Of a DNA stretch of 64,000 nt, positions 35,529 to 44,343 are shown one piece after another; within the stretch, counting starts at the first letter, position 1, and every line of letters starts with the position of its first letter. Position numbers and translations under genes: made by a program. Under the pieces are notes generated by a model. It saw only the letters and a program-made list of their open reading frames with translations, was not told the origin of the DNA and did no database searches. The DNA comes from Candidatus Riflebacteria bacterium HGW-Riflebacteria-2 (lineage in GTDB: Bacteria; Muiribacteriota; Ozemobacteria; Ozemobacterales; Ozemobacteraceae): assembly GCA_002839435.1 (NCBI GenBank), contig PGYA01000003.1, forward strand, positions 62,001 to 126,000, in the 5' to 3' direction.

Positions 35529-37305
35529 TCTAAGGGCAAGACATTATTCGGTTCTGATACTGTTAGCTATTGTGGCTCTCGAAACTTCTGCCATCGCTAT
35601 CGACAAGTTCATCAACCGCGAAAGCGAAACGGCATTCAGTATCGAAAGCCCGTTCCAGAACAATGCATTCATCGAAAGCTTCAAAACCGCTGAAGCCAGC
35701 AATGCTGTTTCTGTCAAGATCAGCAGCACAAAAAGATCCACACCTGCTGTTGCTGCTACCATCGCCAGTGTTCCGGCAAAGAACACTGTTACGGCCCAGA
35801 CCGTTCCCGAAGTCAAAACCCGGTCGGTATCTGCCGAATTCGTGGCAGCCGGCAACGAAAAAGACAGCTTCGACCGCTACATTGAATACTCGGTTCAGGC
35901 CGGCGACTCTCTCTACAATATCGCCGCCCAGTTTGGTTCAGCTGCTGACCTTATCAAAAAAGCGAACAGTCTCGAAGACAAACACGTAATAAAAGCCGGC
36001 CAGACCCTCAAGGTCCCCCTTCCCGCCAGTGAAATGGTTTACACCGTGCGACCCGGTGATTCACTCTCAAAAATCGCCAGTCGCTTCCGTATACCTCTCA
36101 AATCATTGATTGAAGAGAATAATCTCAAATCTCATATGCTCATGGCCGAACAGCAGATCAGAATTCCGGTCAAAGGCATCAAATCAGGCCTCAAAATGAT
36201 CAAGGAAAATAACCTGTCAGCAGAAGCTCCTGCCAAGCTTGAACTGATAAAGGAAAACAAGTTTCAACTCATACCTGAAAAGAAACTTGCAATGGTTGGT
36301 GTCGAGAAACTCCAGATGGCGCAAGCTCCAGCCAGCAAAGGCAAGATCGACTTCAGCGAAAAAGATCTTCTCACGCCTCCTCCGGTTGTCAGCAGCAGAG
36401 TCGTCAGCAACATCAAACCCTCAGCAGAAGTTGCTGCTGCGCCGACTGCGACCAGGGAAAACGAAAAGCCGGTGACAGCTGCCATCGTCGCAAAAGCCAG
36501 CGAGGCTGTAGAAACAACTGCCAGCGAAAACAAACCTGTTACCCATAAAGTAGCCAAGGGCGACAGCCTGCTCAAGATCGCGCACCGCTATAATACCACC
36601 GTAGCCCAGATTCAGCAGGATAACAGCCTTAACGGCACCATGGTAAAAGTCGGCGAAGAAATTAAAGTCACCCCGAACAAAAAACTTTATCGCCTGGTTA
36701 AAACCGAAAGGACTGCGCCTGAAAAGAAGATAACCGTGGTAAAACACAAGGTCGTCTCAGGCGAATCCCTCTCACTCATCGCCAGAAAATATCAGACCAC
36801 TATCAGCGCGATCGTTGCCGAAAACAACATGAGCAACACCGTGGTAATGGCTGGCCAGACTCTCAAGGTTCCCACTCAGGGCCGCTATAAAGTCGCTCAG
36901 AGCAGCAGCAAAGCAGTTCTTGCTTCCTGGAAAATGCCAGTGCGCGGCCGCCTGTCAGATAAATATGGCTGGCGCAAGCATCCGGTATATCGCAAACGTC
37001 TTTTTCACGCAGGCATCGACATAGCTGCTCCCAAGGGAACTCCAATCGCAGCCGTTCAGAGTGGCAAGGTAATCTATGCCGGTCGTCGGGCTGGCTACGG
37101 AAACCTCGTAATAATAAGCCATCCCAACGGCATGTCTACCCGCTACGCACACTGCAGCAGCATTCTGGTCAAAAAGGGTCAGAATGTAAGAGCTGGTCAG
37201 TTACTCGCAAAAGTTGGCGCTACTGGCGTTGCAACCGGCAATCACCTGCACTTTGAAGTAAGAAAGAATGGCAAAACCCAGAACCCGCTCACCTACCTCA
37301 ACTAG
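35518..37305 (+). CDS. Peptidoglycan endopeptidase with four LysM repeats and M23 domain
   Basis: A 595-residue exported protein. A hydrophobic N-terminal signal or anchor (about 10-27) is followed by four LysM repeats at about 121-170, 174-218, 340-385 and 406-454 (YSVQAGDSLYNIA, YTVRPGDSLSKIA, HKVAKGDSLLKIA, HKVVSGESLSLIA) separated by Lys/Glu/Ala-rich linkers. The C-terminal LytM/M23 domain (about 470-594) has HAGIDIAAP, RYAHCS and HLHFEV, so the zinc ligands and catalytic His are present and the enzyme should be active. It should cut peptide cross-links in the cell wall, as DipM- or NlpD-like proteins do. It heads a cluster of surface proteins running to 41491. Confidence 0.92.
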   Translation: MWNNLRARHYSVLILLAIVALETSAIAIDKFINRESETAFSIESPFQNNAFIESFKTAEASNAVSVKISSTKRSTPAVAATIASVPAKNTVTAQTVPEVKTRSVSAEFVAAGNEKDSFDRYIEYSVQAGDSLYNIAAQFGSAADLIKKANSLEDKHVIKAGQTLKVPLPASEMVYTVRPGDSLSKIASRFRIPLKSLIEENNLKSHMLMAEQQIRIPVKGIKSGLKMIKENNLSAEAPAKLELIKENKFQLIPEKKLAMVGVEKLQMAQAPASKGKIDFSEKDLLTPPPVVSSRVVSNIKPSAEVAAAPTATRENEKPVTAAIVAKASEAVETTASENKPVTHKVAKGDSLLKIAHRYNTTVAQIQQDNSLNGTMVKVGEEIKVTPNKKLYRLVKTERTAPEKKITVVKHKVVSGESLSLIARKYQTTISAIVAENNMSNTVVMAGQTLKVPTQGRYKVAQSSSKAVLASWKMPVRGRLSDKYGWRKHPVYRKRLFHAGIDIAAPKGTPIAAVQSGKVIYAGRRAGYGNLVIISHPNGMSTRYAHCSSILVKKGQNVRAGQLLAKVGATGVATGNHLHFEVRKNGKTQNPLTYLN

Positions 37306-37341
37306 TCACAGGAAAGTGTTCTTGAAAAAAATTCAGACATA

Positions 37342-39204
37342 ATGAAATATTCCGCCAGAAAAAGTCTACTGATTCTGGCGGTTTTTCTGCTCTTAACCGG
37401 AAGCGGATTTACCGCCGGCGCCAGCGAAGAGAGAACCGGACGATACACCGACAACAGGTTACGTCCGGGTTCGTCGTCATCGGCAGATGCTGGCTACTTC
37501 AACCCGCTTGCCATTCCCGAGCTGCAACCGCCGCCTGAAAGACCGGTCATCGCAGTCGATACAGGCGTTACTACAGCAGCTGATCCACGCTTTGGAGCAG
37601 TCACCAACCCGCATCGCGAAATATTCGTTCCTGCCTCAGAAACACGGCCACCGGCGCCAGCAATGAGTATTCCGGTGCTCGACAAACGTGAAGCCAACCG
37701 CTACGATCTTAACGAGTGGGAAGAAAAGCGTGTATTCAGCTCCAACCTCTATACCGACTCGAGTTTCTACGTAACCAGGGTCGATGGTGACGAACAACTT
37801 TCTGCGCGAGATCAGGGCGAGTTTTATGAAACCAATTATCGTTACGAACTCTTATCGACAAGGCAGAACGGTGATTCGCTCGAGGTAATTCTTGATACTA
37901 CCTACAGCAACGACCGCCGCCCTTATCGTCACGGCTTTCTGGTCAATCAGGCAAGTATCGATTCGCGCACGCGAAGGTCGCGGCTGGTGCTCGGCCACTC
38001 TTTCCCAGAGATGTCTGAATATTCGATGACCCAGAGCGTTCTTGGCTTTTATGGGGTGCAGAAATTCGACTATACCAGCGTCAGCGGTTTCAGTGGTTAC
38101 TACGCCAATGAGCGCGAAGATCTCGACAACCCCCGCTATATTGCTGGTCTCAGGCTCGAGCACGCACGTGACGCTTCATTCAAAGTTGGCTTCAACGTCG
38201 TCGGCACCGAAGATGGCCGCGACAATGCCGCGGCTTCTGATGAGCTGCCAAGCATGACAAACCGGGTATACTCGGTCGATATCAATATGCGACCGACCGA
38301 AAACATTTTTTTGAACGCTGAGCTGGCGCAGAGCGACACCAACTTCGACAAACGCGACGGCCCGGGCGAACAAAAGGGTGATGCTTACCGGTTCAAGACT
38401 GGTTACGAACGCGAAAACTACAATATCGAAGCCGGCTTTGAGCAGGGCGATACCAGTTTTATTTCGCCGCTGGGCATGACCCCACGCGATGAGCGCGCTT
38501 ATTTTGCGCGGTTTTATTACGAACTCAACCGCTATATCAGCACCCGCCTCAGTCAGCGCATTGCCCGCGACAACCTCGCCAACTACCAGCGTTCAACCAT
38601 TTATCGTGAGCAACCCGAAATGCAGGTAACCGTTCGCCCGAGCGAATACTACAAAGATCTGCGGGTCGATTTTTACTACCAGCCCCTGCATGAATATTCA
38701 GAAACCAAAGGCTTCATGGATCGCTACCGCGATCTGCTGTGGATCGAAATGAACCAGCGCGCCGGCCAGTTTGCCTATTACCTCGGACTGACACAGACCA
38801 TCGACAAAGACGATATCAACGTTCTCAACGATCGTGACATACAGCGTTACGATTTTACCCTGACCTGGGAATACAGCCGGCAGCAAAAAGTATACAGCTC
38901 GTATTCGCTCGAAAAACTCAGCTATAAAAGAGCTGGCGGCATGGATGAGACGACCTGGATCGGCTTTGGCGGCAGTTCTCGTTTTCATGACAATATTCTG
39001 ATCAGTATCGATTATCTGCGCGAAAACGTCGATCCGATCACGACCAGTTCTAATCACGACCGCCTGAATCTTTCACTGACACGTGAATACAGCACTACTG
39101 CCCGCTTGATTCTAGATCTTGAGGGCAACCGCAGCACTTATGAGAACAACATTGGCGAAGTCAACGACTATACCGCCAGGTTAAGGTATCTGAAGGCATT
39201 CTAA
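37342..39204 (+). CDS. Predicted outer-membrane beta-barrel protein
   Basis: A 620-residue protein with a signal peptide (MKYSARKSLLILAVFLLLTG, cut near AGA/SEE). A Pro-rich linker of about 90 residues is followed by about 450 residues of alternating beta-strand pattern dense in Tyr and Arg (for example TNYRYELLSTR, YRFKTGYERENYNIEAGFE, YTARLRYLKAF). The protein ends in Phe, the typical signal for barrel insertion by BamA. No plug or TonB box was seen. The family is not recognised. It overlaps the next gene by one base (TAATG), so the two are co-translated. Confidence 0.78.
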   Translation: MKYSARKSLLILAVFLLLTGSGFTAGASEERTGRYTDNRLRPGSSSSADAGYFNPLAIPELQPPPERPVIAVDTGVTTAADPRFGAVTNPHREIFVPASETRPPAPAMSIPVLDKREANRYDLNEWEEKRVFSSNLYTDSSFYVTRVDGDEQLSARDQGEFYETNYRYELLSTRQNGDSLEVILDTTYSNDRRPYRHGFLVNQASIDSRTRRSRLVLGHSFPEMSEYSMTQSVLGFYGVQKFDYTSVSGFSGYYANEREDLDNPRYIAGLRLEHARDASFKVGFNVVGTEDGRDNAAASDELPSMTNRVYSVDINMRPTENIFLNAELAQSDTNFDKRDGPGEQKGDAYRFKTGYERENYNIEAGFEQGDTSFISPLGMTPRDERAYFARFYYELNRYISTRLSQRIARDNLANYQRSTIYREQPEMQVTVRPSEYYKDLRVDFYYQPLHEYSETKGFMDRYRDLLWIEMNQRAGQFAYYLGLTQTIDKDDINVLNDRDIQRYDFTLTWEYSRQQKVYSSYSLEKLSYKRAGGMDETTWIGFGGSSRFHDNILISIDYLRENVDPITTSSNHDRLNLSLTREYSTTARLILDLEGNRSTYENNIGEVNDYTARLRYLKAF

Positions 39205-40862
39205 TGAATATGAAAAGATTAACATTCATTTTGCTTCTGACAGTTGCGTTCCTCGGCATGGGCACGTCGCTTCACGCCGGCGCAAAAGGCGTAATGCCAA
39301 ACACTCTTGCCGGCCACAGTTTTGTCAAAGACCAGTTGACTGTAATGATGGTCGATGGCCCCTGTTTTCATCGCAGCATGCATGATGCAAACTGGCAGCC
39401 GATCGAACAGGGTCAGAGCCTTCGCCATAACGACTCGGTTCGCACCGGTTCGCACGGTTACATGATACTTGCCTGGGCCGCCGGCAACATGGTTATGGTT
39501 AAACCATCATCCGGCATCAGAGTAAGCATGCAGCCACAGGCAATTCCACCGCTTTCGTTGCAACTGCACCGCGCCGAAGTGATGCTGTCGGCACGCGATT
39601 CTGGTCTCATCGAGATCACCGGCCGCCACGGCGTTCTGATGGTAAATCACGGCGAAAGCAGTTTTATCAGCAACCCCGAGCATGAGATCATCAGAGCGGT
39701 TAAAGGTCAGGCCGCGTTCAGGTTGACTGGTGATGCCGAACCAACCATGATTCCTGAGAGCTACAGCCTCAAGATAAATGCCGACGGCAGCGCAATGCCT
39801 CTCGCCATGTTCAATTCTCAGTCAGAATACGATTCGTTCAGACGTTTCGACAGTTGGTTGCGCCGTTTCGCCAGCATTCACCACCAGGTAAGCCGCGAAA
39901 TAGAATACAACATAGATTCAGTTCGCATTAACGACAGTTATCTAAGTAATCTTGGCAAAGATGAAAACGGTTTTTACATAATCAGCAGCAGAGACGGTCG
40001 AATCCCAGCCAGTCTGCACCTGCAGCTCAAGATCACGCCCTATCCAAAACCTGAAGACCGCTTCGAGTTATATCTCGGCAAGGATCTTGTCTACGCACTG
40101 CGCGAAGGGCGTGACGGCTACCACGAAGTAAACTTCGCGCCACCTTCTATGCCTGATGTTCTGCTCAGCGTGCAGACAGTTGATTCGCTAGACCGCCGGA
40201 TAAGCATTTTTAAAGCAGGTCTTTCGCTTGAAAACAAACGAATCAGGGAAGCAAAAGCCCGCCAGTTCTGCAAGAACCTCAGCGATGCTTTCAGCCGACG
40301 CGATCATATCGCGCTGCGCACCAGCGTATCGCGAGATTATCGTGACTGGCAGGGCAACACCTGGTTCGACTTTGTTAACATGTCAGAAGACACACTGCGA
40401 AGCTACCGCGACGTCAGACTGACTCTGCACCCGTTCAGGTTTGAGGTTCGCGATGGAAACACCCTCGTGCATCTCAATTACCGGATGTCGGCGCTCACAG
40501 CTGACTGGAACTTCAGATACGAAGACCGTGGCAGCGAAGTTATCACGCTGCGGCCTGAAGACGGCGAGATGCGTCTCTTCTCGAAGACCGCCGGAATGTT
40601 TTTCAATCGCCTCAAGGTGGCAGTCGATCTGCGTCAGGGCATCATTCGCGGCAGAATCACCGATGAGCGCACAAAAAGACCAGTATCAGGTGTCAGCGTA
40701 ACGGTACGCAACACCAGCTACCAGACAACGACCGATTCTATGGGCGAATACGTGATCTACAACCTGAACCCGGGAACCTACGATCTGCGCTTTCACAAGA
40801 ACGGTTATGGCGAGCTTACGGCGACCAGAGTCACCGTAAAACCGGCAGGAGAACAATTTTGA
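39204..40862 (+). CDS. Exported protein with FecR-like N-terminus and carboxypeptidase-regulatory-like C-terminus
   Basis: A 552-residue protein with a signal peptide (MKRLTFILLLTVAFLGMG part). The N-terminal part (about 40-185) resembles the FecR fold: GQSLRHNDSVRTGSHGYMIL, RHGVLMVNHGESSF and VKGQAAFRLTG. A central segment of unclear fold includes FCKNLSDAFSRRDHIALR, reminiscent of a nuclear-transport-factor-2-like domain. The C-terminus (about 474-549) is a CarboxypepD_reg-like beta sandwich: IIRGRITDERTKRPVSGVSV, TTDSMGEYVIYNLNPGTYDL. Such sandwiches mediate surface contacts. Start ATG 39204 overlaps the barrel gene; ATG 39210 is also possible. It overlaps the next gene. Confidence 0.82.
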   Translation: MNMKRLTFILLLTVAFLGMGTSLHAGAKGVMPNTLAGHSFVKDQLTVMMVDGPCFHRSMHDANWQPIEQGQSLRHNDSVRTGSHGYMILAWAAGNMVMVKPSSGIRVSMQPQAIPPLSLQLHRAEVMLSARDSGLIEITGRHGVLMVNHGESSFISNPEHEIIRAVKGQAAFRLTGDAEPTMIPESYSLKINADGSAMPLAMFNSQSEYDSFRRFDSWLRRFASIHHQVSREIEYNIDSVRINDSYLSNLGKDENGFYIISSRDGRIPASLHLQLKITPYPKPEDRFELYLGKDLVYALREGRDGYHEVNFAPPSMPDVLLSVQTVDSLDRRISIFKAGLSLENKRIREAKARQFCKNLSDAFSRRDHIALRTSVSRDYRDWQGNTWFDFVNMSEDTLRSYRDVRLTLHPFRFEVRDGNTLVHLNYRMSALTADWNFRYEDRGSEVITLRPEDGEMRLFSKTAGMFFNRLKVAVDLRQGIIRGRITDERTKRPVSGVSVTVRNTSYQTTTDSMGEYVIYNLNPGTYDLRFHKNGYGELTATRVTVKPAGEQF

Positions 40863-41491
40863 TGTATAAAACCAGGCCTCAAACTATAATAACAGCCATG
40901 TTACTGGCCGTGCTTGTCGTGGCCACCCTGCAGGGCTGCCTCTCCAGTCGTGGCGACAGCGACGCTGACGGCAGCGGCGTAATCTCGGGGCAGTTCAGGG
41001 CAGCGGCAAACCTGCAGATTCTTGCCAGCAATGGCAGTTCTGAAGTCGCGATTCCTGTCGATGGCGAAGGCCGTTTCTCGGCCCGGGTCGCTGGCGGCCG
41101 GTATAACCTGCACATGCAGGCTTCCGACGGCACTGTCACCCTTATCAGACGTGACGTTCAGGTTGACAACAACATGACCGTGACAATTTTAGACACCGAT
41201 ATCGTGCCGATTCCACAGGTTACCTCGGTCGCTGTTCCGCTTGTATATTCCACTTCGGCGATAATTGAATGGGAAACCGATATCGAATCAGACGGTTACG
41301 TTGAGTTCGGCAACAACGAACTTTACGGCTATTCAAGCTATGCTACTACCGAGCTGAAAAAGCGGCATCGCATACAGCTCTACAATCTGCTGGCAGCGAC
41401 GACCTATCATTTCAGAGTCGTTGCCAGTCGCTATAACCTTGAGTCAGCACGCAGCATTTCACGCAACTTTACCTTCACAACCGAGCCATAA
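40862..41491 (+). CDS. Lipoprotein with fibronectin type III-like domain
   Basis: A 209-residue lipoprotein: lipobox LQGC (Cys26). A small beta domain (about 40-105, VDGEGRFSARVAGGRYNLHM resembles a carboxypeptidase-regulatory unit) is followed by an FnIII or purple-acid-phosphatase-N-like domain (AIIEWETDIESDGYVEFG ... HRIQLYNLLAATTYHFRVVA). It starts at ATG 40862, or TTG 40859, both served by AGGAG at 40847-40851. It is the last gene of the surface cluster and shares domain types with its upstream partner. Confidence 0.82.
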   Translation: MYKTRPQTIITAMLLAVLVVATLQGCLSSRGDSDADGSGVISGQFRAAANLQILASNGSSEVAIPVDGEGRFSARVAGGRYNLHMQASDGTVTLIRRDVQVDNNMTVTILDTDIVPIPQVTSVAVPLVYSTSAIIEWETDIESDGYVEFGNNELYGYSSYATTELKKRHRIQLYNLLAATTYHFRVVASRYNLESARSISRNFTFTTEP

Positions 41492-41529
41492 GCGCAGGTT
41501 AATGCATTGCCGGTATTATGACGATAGTA

Positions 41530-41559
41530 TAACCGGGGACAGACAGAGATCCCCGGTTA
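41530..41559 (+). other. Hairpin before the Mur-ligase gene
   Basis: TAACCGGGG and its perfect complement are separated by 12 bases, 21 bases before the ATG at 41581 and 38 bases after the previous stop. It may end the upstream transcript (a short T-rich stretch follows) or act in the leader of the next. Confidence 0.45.
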
Positions 41560-41580
41560 ACTATTTCTGGAGGCAAACGC

Positions 41581-42954
41581 ATGAATGCTTTTTTTGTGGG
41601 AATCGGCGGCATGGGAATGAGCGGCCTTGCCAAAATACTGCACAATGCAGGTTTTCAGGTAGCCGGTTCTGATCGCAATCTCGATGGCGATTACTGCCGG
41701 CGTCTGCGCGAAATCGGAGTAAAGCTGTATCTGCAGGATGGCACCGGCCCGCAGCAGTTCATGCAGGAAACCGGCCTCAAAAGCAATGAATTCAAAATCG
41801 TTAAGTCAACTGCGGTCGAGAAACAGGTGCCCGATATTATGGCGGCAGAACAACTGGGGCTCGAGCAGATAATGCGCTCTGACCTTCTGGCTGAGATGTT
41901 CAACGAAAAAATGGGCATTGCTGTAGGCGGCACTGCCGGCAAGACTACGACTACCGGCCTCATCGCATGGATTCTCAAGTATTGCGGCAAGGAGCCATCC
42001 TGTGCTGTTGGCGGCATTATTGCCGGCCTCGATACCAACGCCTTCAGAGGAATCGGGCCGCATTTTGTCATCGAAGCCGATGAGTCGGACGGATCTATCG
42101 TTAAATATCGACCATGGCTGTCGCTTGTTACCAACATCTCGCGCGACCATAAAAGTCTGCCCGAGCTGCATGAACTTTTTGGCTCGTTCTTCGAGAATAC
42201 TACCGGCTTCAGGCTCGTCTGCGGCGAAAATGAGCAGGCGATACAGCTTGCCAGGACCTGCGATGACCCGGTTCAGACCTACGGTTTTTCTGAGGCAGCC
42301 GACTGGCGGGCAGAGAATGTAACAATAGACAACGACTCGGCCAGTTTCGAAGTCAAGGGCGTCAGCTTCAACATAAAAATGCCGGGCGAACACAACATTC
42401 TAAACTCTCTGGCAGCAATCGCCACCGCCAGTATCTGCGGCATCGGCCTGACTGATATTGCCGAAGCGCTGCGCGCATTTCCAGGCATGAAAAGACGCTA
42501 TGAAAAAGTTGGTGTGGCCGCAGGTGTAACGGTGATCGATGATTTTGCACATAATCCCGCTGAAATTGCGGCAGCTATCGCAACTGCGCGCAAGGTTTCA
42601 AAACGCCGCTTCATCGTTTATCAGCCACATGGCTTCGGGCCAACCAGCTTTACCCGCGATGACCTCATCGATGTGTTCAGTCGGCTGGAAAGTGATGAAT
42701 ACCTCTTTATCGACGATATTTACTATGGCGGTGGAACCGTGAGCCGTGATATCAGTTCAGAAGAAATCGTAAATTCGGTTCGCCAGCGCTTTAAAAACGC
42801 ATGGTATACAGGAAGCCGCGACGAAATCATACGGCGGATCGCAAGCGAAGCCTGCAATGGCGACCTGGTGCTGGTCATGGGCGCACGCGACATAAACACC
42901 ATCTGCCATAAGATTCTCGAACAGTTGCCAGCCCACAGAAACTGTGCGGCCTGA
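41581..42954 (+). CDS. Mur-ligase family protein, MurC/Mpl-like
   Basis: A 457-residue ATP-dependent amino-acid ligase of the MurC/Mpl branch. The N-terminal Rossmann domain has VGIGGMGMSGLAKIL; the central domain GGTAGKTTTTGLI, VIEADESDGS, TNIS-DH and GEHNILNSLAAIA; the C-terminal domain VIDDFAHNPAEI and YQPHGFGPTSF. In MurC the P-loop normally reads GTHGKT; here His is Ala. The gene stands alone, not in a dcw cluster. It may be the cell's MurC, a recycling ligase (Mpl) or a paralogue with another substrate. GGAGG precedes the ATG. Confidence 0.82.
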   Translation: MNAFFVGIGGMGMSGLAKILHNAGFQVAGSDRNLDGDYCRRLREIGVKLYLQDGTGPQQFMQETGLKSNEFKIVKSTAVEKQVPDIMAAEQLGLEQIMRSDLLAEMFNEKMGIAVGGTAGKTTTTGLIAWILKYCGKEPSCAVGGIIAGLDTNAFRGIGPHFVIEADESDGSIVKYRPWLSLVTNISRDHKSLPELHELFGSFFENTTGFRLVCGENEQAIQLARTCDDPVQTYGFSEAADWRAENVTIDNDSASFEVKGVSFNIKMPGEHNILNSLAAIATASICGIGLTDIAEALRAFPGMKRRYEKVGVAAGVTVIDDFAHNPAEIAAAIATARKVSKRRFIVYQPHGFGPTSFTRDDLIDVFSRLESDEYLFIDDIYYGGGTVSRDISSEEIVNSVRQRFKNAWYTGSRDEIIRRIASEACNGDLVLVMGARDINTICHKILEQLPAHRNCAA

Positions 42955-43041
42955 TCATTTGTCGCCAGCTGCATAATCTGCGCTGTTGTGCTATCTTTGT
43001 AGTAACAACCAGAGCAGCAAGAATCACAGGAAAACCTGCGT

Positions 43042-43722
43042 ATGAAAACCAGTCTAATTATATCATTGCCACCTTCCAGCCTGAGAATTGGGCTGATCGA
43101 GGCATGCGGTGTAACCGTCAAACCTTCATCAACTGAATACCGTGAACGAATCAACTCTGCTGTCAGAGAGTTTGTTGAACCTGACTGCATTTATCCCGAT
43201 CATATGCAGAAGGGCATCAGAAGTCTGCTTAAAACCTTCGGTTTTCATCCTTCCGGGCGCAGCCGGCCGGCATCGGAATTTCTCTTCAAAGACCTGCAAA
43301 ACCGCGGTAGCTTCAATTTCATCAACAACGTCGTCGACATCAACAATCATATTTCTCTGGTTTCGCACCTGCCGGTCAGCACCTTCGACCTCGATAAATC
43401 CGGTTATGAACTGTGCCTGCGCGTTGGTCTGGACGACGAATCTTATGTTTTCAACCGCGAGGGTCAGACACTGGCGCTGAAAAAGCTGATGGTGGTCGCC
43501 CGACAGGGCGGTGACCATGCCGCCATCGGCAGCCCGGTCAAAGATTCGCAGGCAAGCAAGGTTTTCGAAGAGACTCGCAATGTTGCCGTTATCATCTACA
43601 GTTCCGGCAACCTCACGCCGGAAAATGAGATGCAGCTTCTACTCGAGCGCTATATGCTGCTGCTCAAAAAAGAAACTGGTGCTGAAAAGCTCGAAAGCGC
43701 TATACTGAATGCAGTTCCTTAA
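43042..43722 (+). CDS. Stand-alone B3/B4 (PheT-like) tRNA-editing domain protein
   Basis: A 226-residue protein. From about 60 to 200 it follows the pattern of the B3/B4 domain of the phenylalanyl-tRNA synthetase beta chain: NFINNVVDINNHISLVSHLP, STFDLDKSGYELCLRVG, FNREGQTLALKKLMVVARQG and NVAVIIYSSGNL. In PheT this domain hydrolyses mischarged Tyr-tRNA(Phe). Free-standing homologues are widespread and mostly uncharacterised; removal of a mischarged tRNA or a D-amino acid is the usual guess. AGGA precedes the ATG. Confidence 0.82.
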   Translation: MKTSLIISLPPSSLRIGLIEACGVTVKPSSTEYRERINSAVREFVEPDCIYPDHMQKGIRSLLKTFGFHPSGRSRPASEFLFKDLQNRGSFNFINNVVDINNHISLVSHLPVSTFDLDKSGYELCLRVGLDDESYVFNREGQTLALKKLMVVARQGGDHAAIGSPVKDSQASKVFEETRNVAVIIYSSGNLTPENEMQLLLERYMLLLKKETGAEKLESAILNAVP

Positions 43723-43743
43723 ATGAAGTAATGGAGGAATCTA

Positions 43744-44007
43744 GTGAAAAAACTGCTGTTATTGTGCCTGGTGGCAATGATTATGCTCGGTGGTTGTATG
43801 GGCAAGGCCAGTGAAGACAAGCTTGCCCAGGACCTCAAGTCACCTGACCCTGATGTGCGTATTAACGCTGCCAATAAATTGGCTGATGTTGCCACTGCTG
43901 AAGCGGTTAGAATACTTCTCGTTCATAAAGAAGATCCTGACTTCAGAGTCAAAGAGGCTATCAAAAAAGCTCTCGCCAAGATCGATAAACGAACCTTCCT
44001 CAACTGA
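43744..44007 (+). CDS. Small HEAT-repeat lipoprotein
   Basis: An 87-residue lipoprotein. GTG start with GGAGG at 43733-43737. The lipobox is LGGC (Cys18), followed by two HEAT-like units (DPDVRINAANKLADVATAEA and DPDFRVKEAIKKALAKI). It is too short for a full solenoid, so it probably adds a binding surface to a larger assembly. It recalls the HEAT protein at the left edge. It may be co-transcribed with the B3/B4 gene, 21 bases upstream. Confidence 0.82.
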   Translation: MKKLLLLCLVAMIMLGGCMGKASEDKLAQDLKSPDPDVRINAANKLADVATAEAVRILLVHKEDPDFRVKEAIKKALAKIDKRTFLN

Positions 44008-44049
44008 CAGCAATTTTTTACCGCATTGAATCGCAGAATGAAAATCGTA

Positions 44050-44340
44050 TCACCTGATGTCAAAAATGGCTTCAGGTTTTGTGTTTAGTTTCTCGCGCTG
44101 CAGCTCTTCGATTTCATCAACACGCGATAGAAAAGATCCCTCTCTGACGTCTGAAATAAAATAACCTATGTGGCCAACAGCGCCACAGGCCTCTATTTCT
44201 ACGCTGCCGTCGGGGTTATTGCGCACCCAGCCACCTATCGGCAGCGCCGTGGCAGCACGCCAGACAAAACGCCTGAATCCAACCCCCTGAACCCGCCCTC
44301 TGACCAGCAGACGAATTCTGATCAGCTCGTTCTCTGCCAT
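44050..44340 (-). CDS. acyP: Acylphosphatase
   Basis: A 96-residue enzyme of the normal size that hydrolyses acyl phosphates such as carbamoyl or 1,3-bisphosphoglyceryl phosphate. The phosphate-binding loop and catalytic Arg are in RGRVQGVGFRRFVWRAA, and the catalytic Asn in GWVRNNPDGSVEIEACG. Both are intact. It starts three bases after the stop of the large ATPase-like gene and is the last gene of the minus-strand operon. Confidence 0.94.
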   Translation of the reverse strand: MAENELIRIRLLVRGRVQGVGFRRFVWRAATALPIGGWVRNNPDGSVEIEACGAVGHIGYFISDVREGSFLSRVDEIEELQREKLNTKPEAIFDIR

Positions 44341-44343
44341 ATT

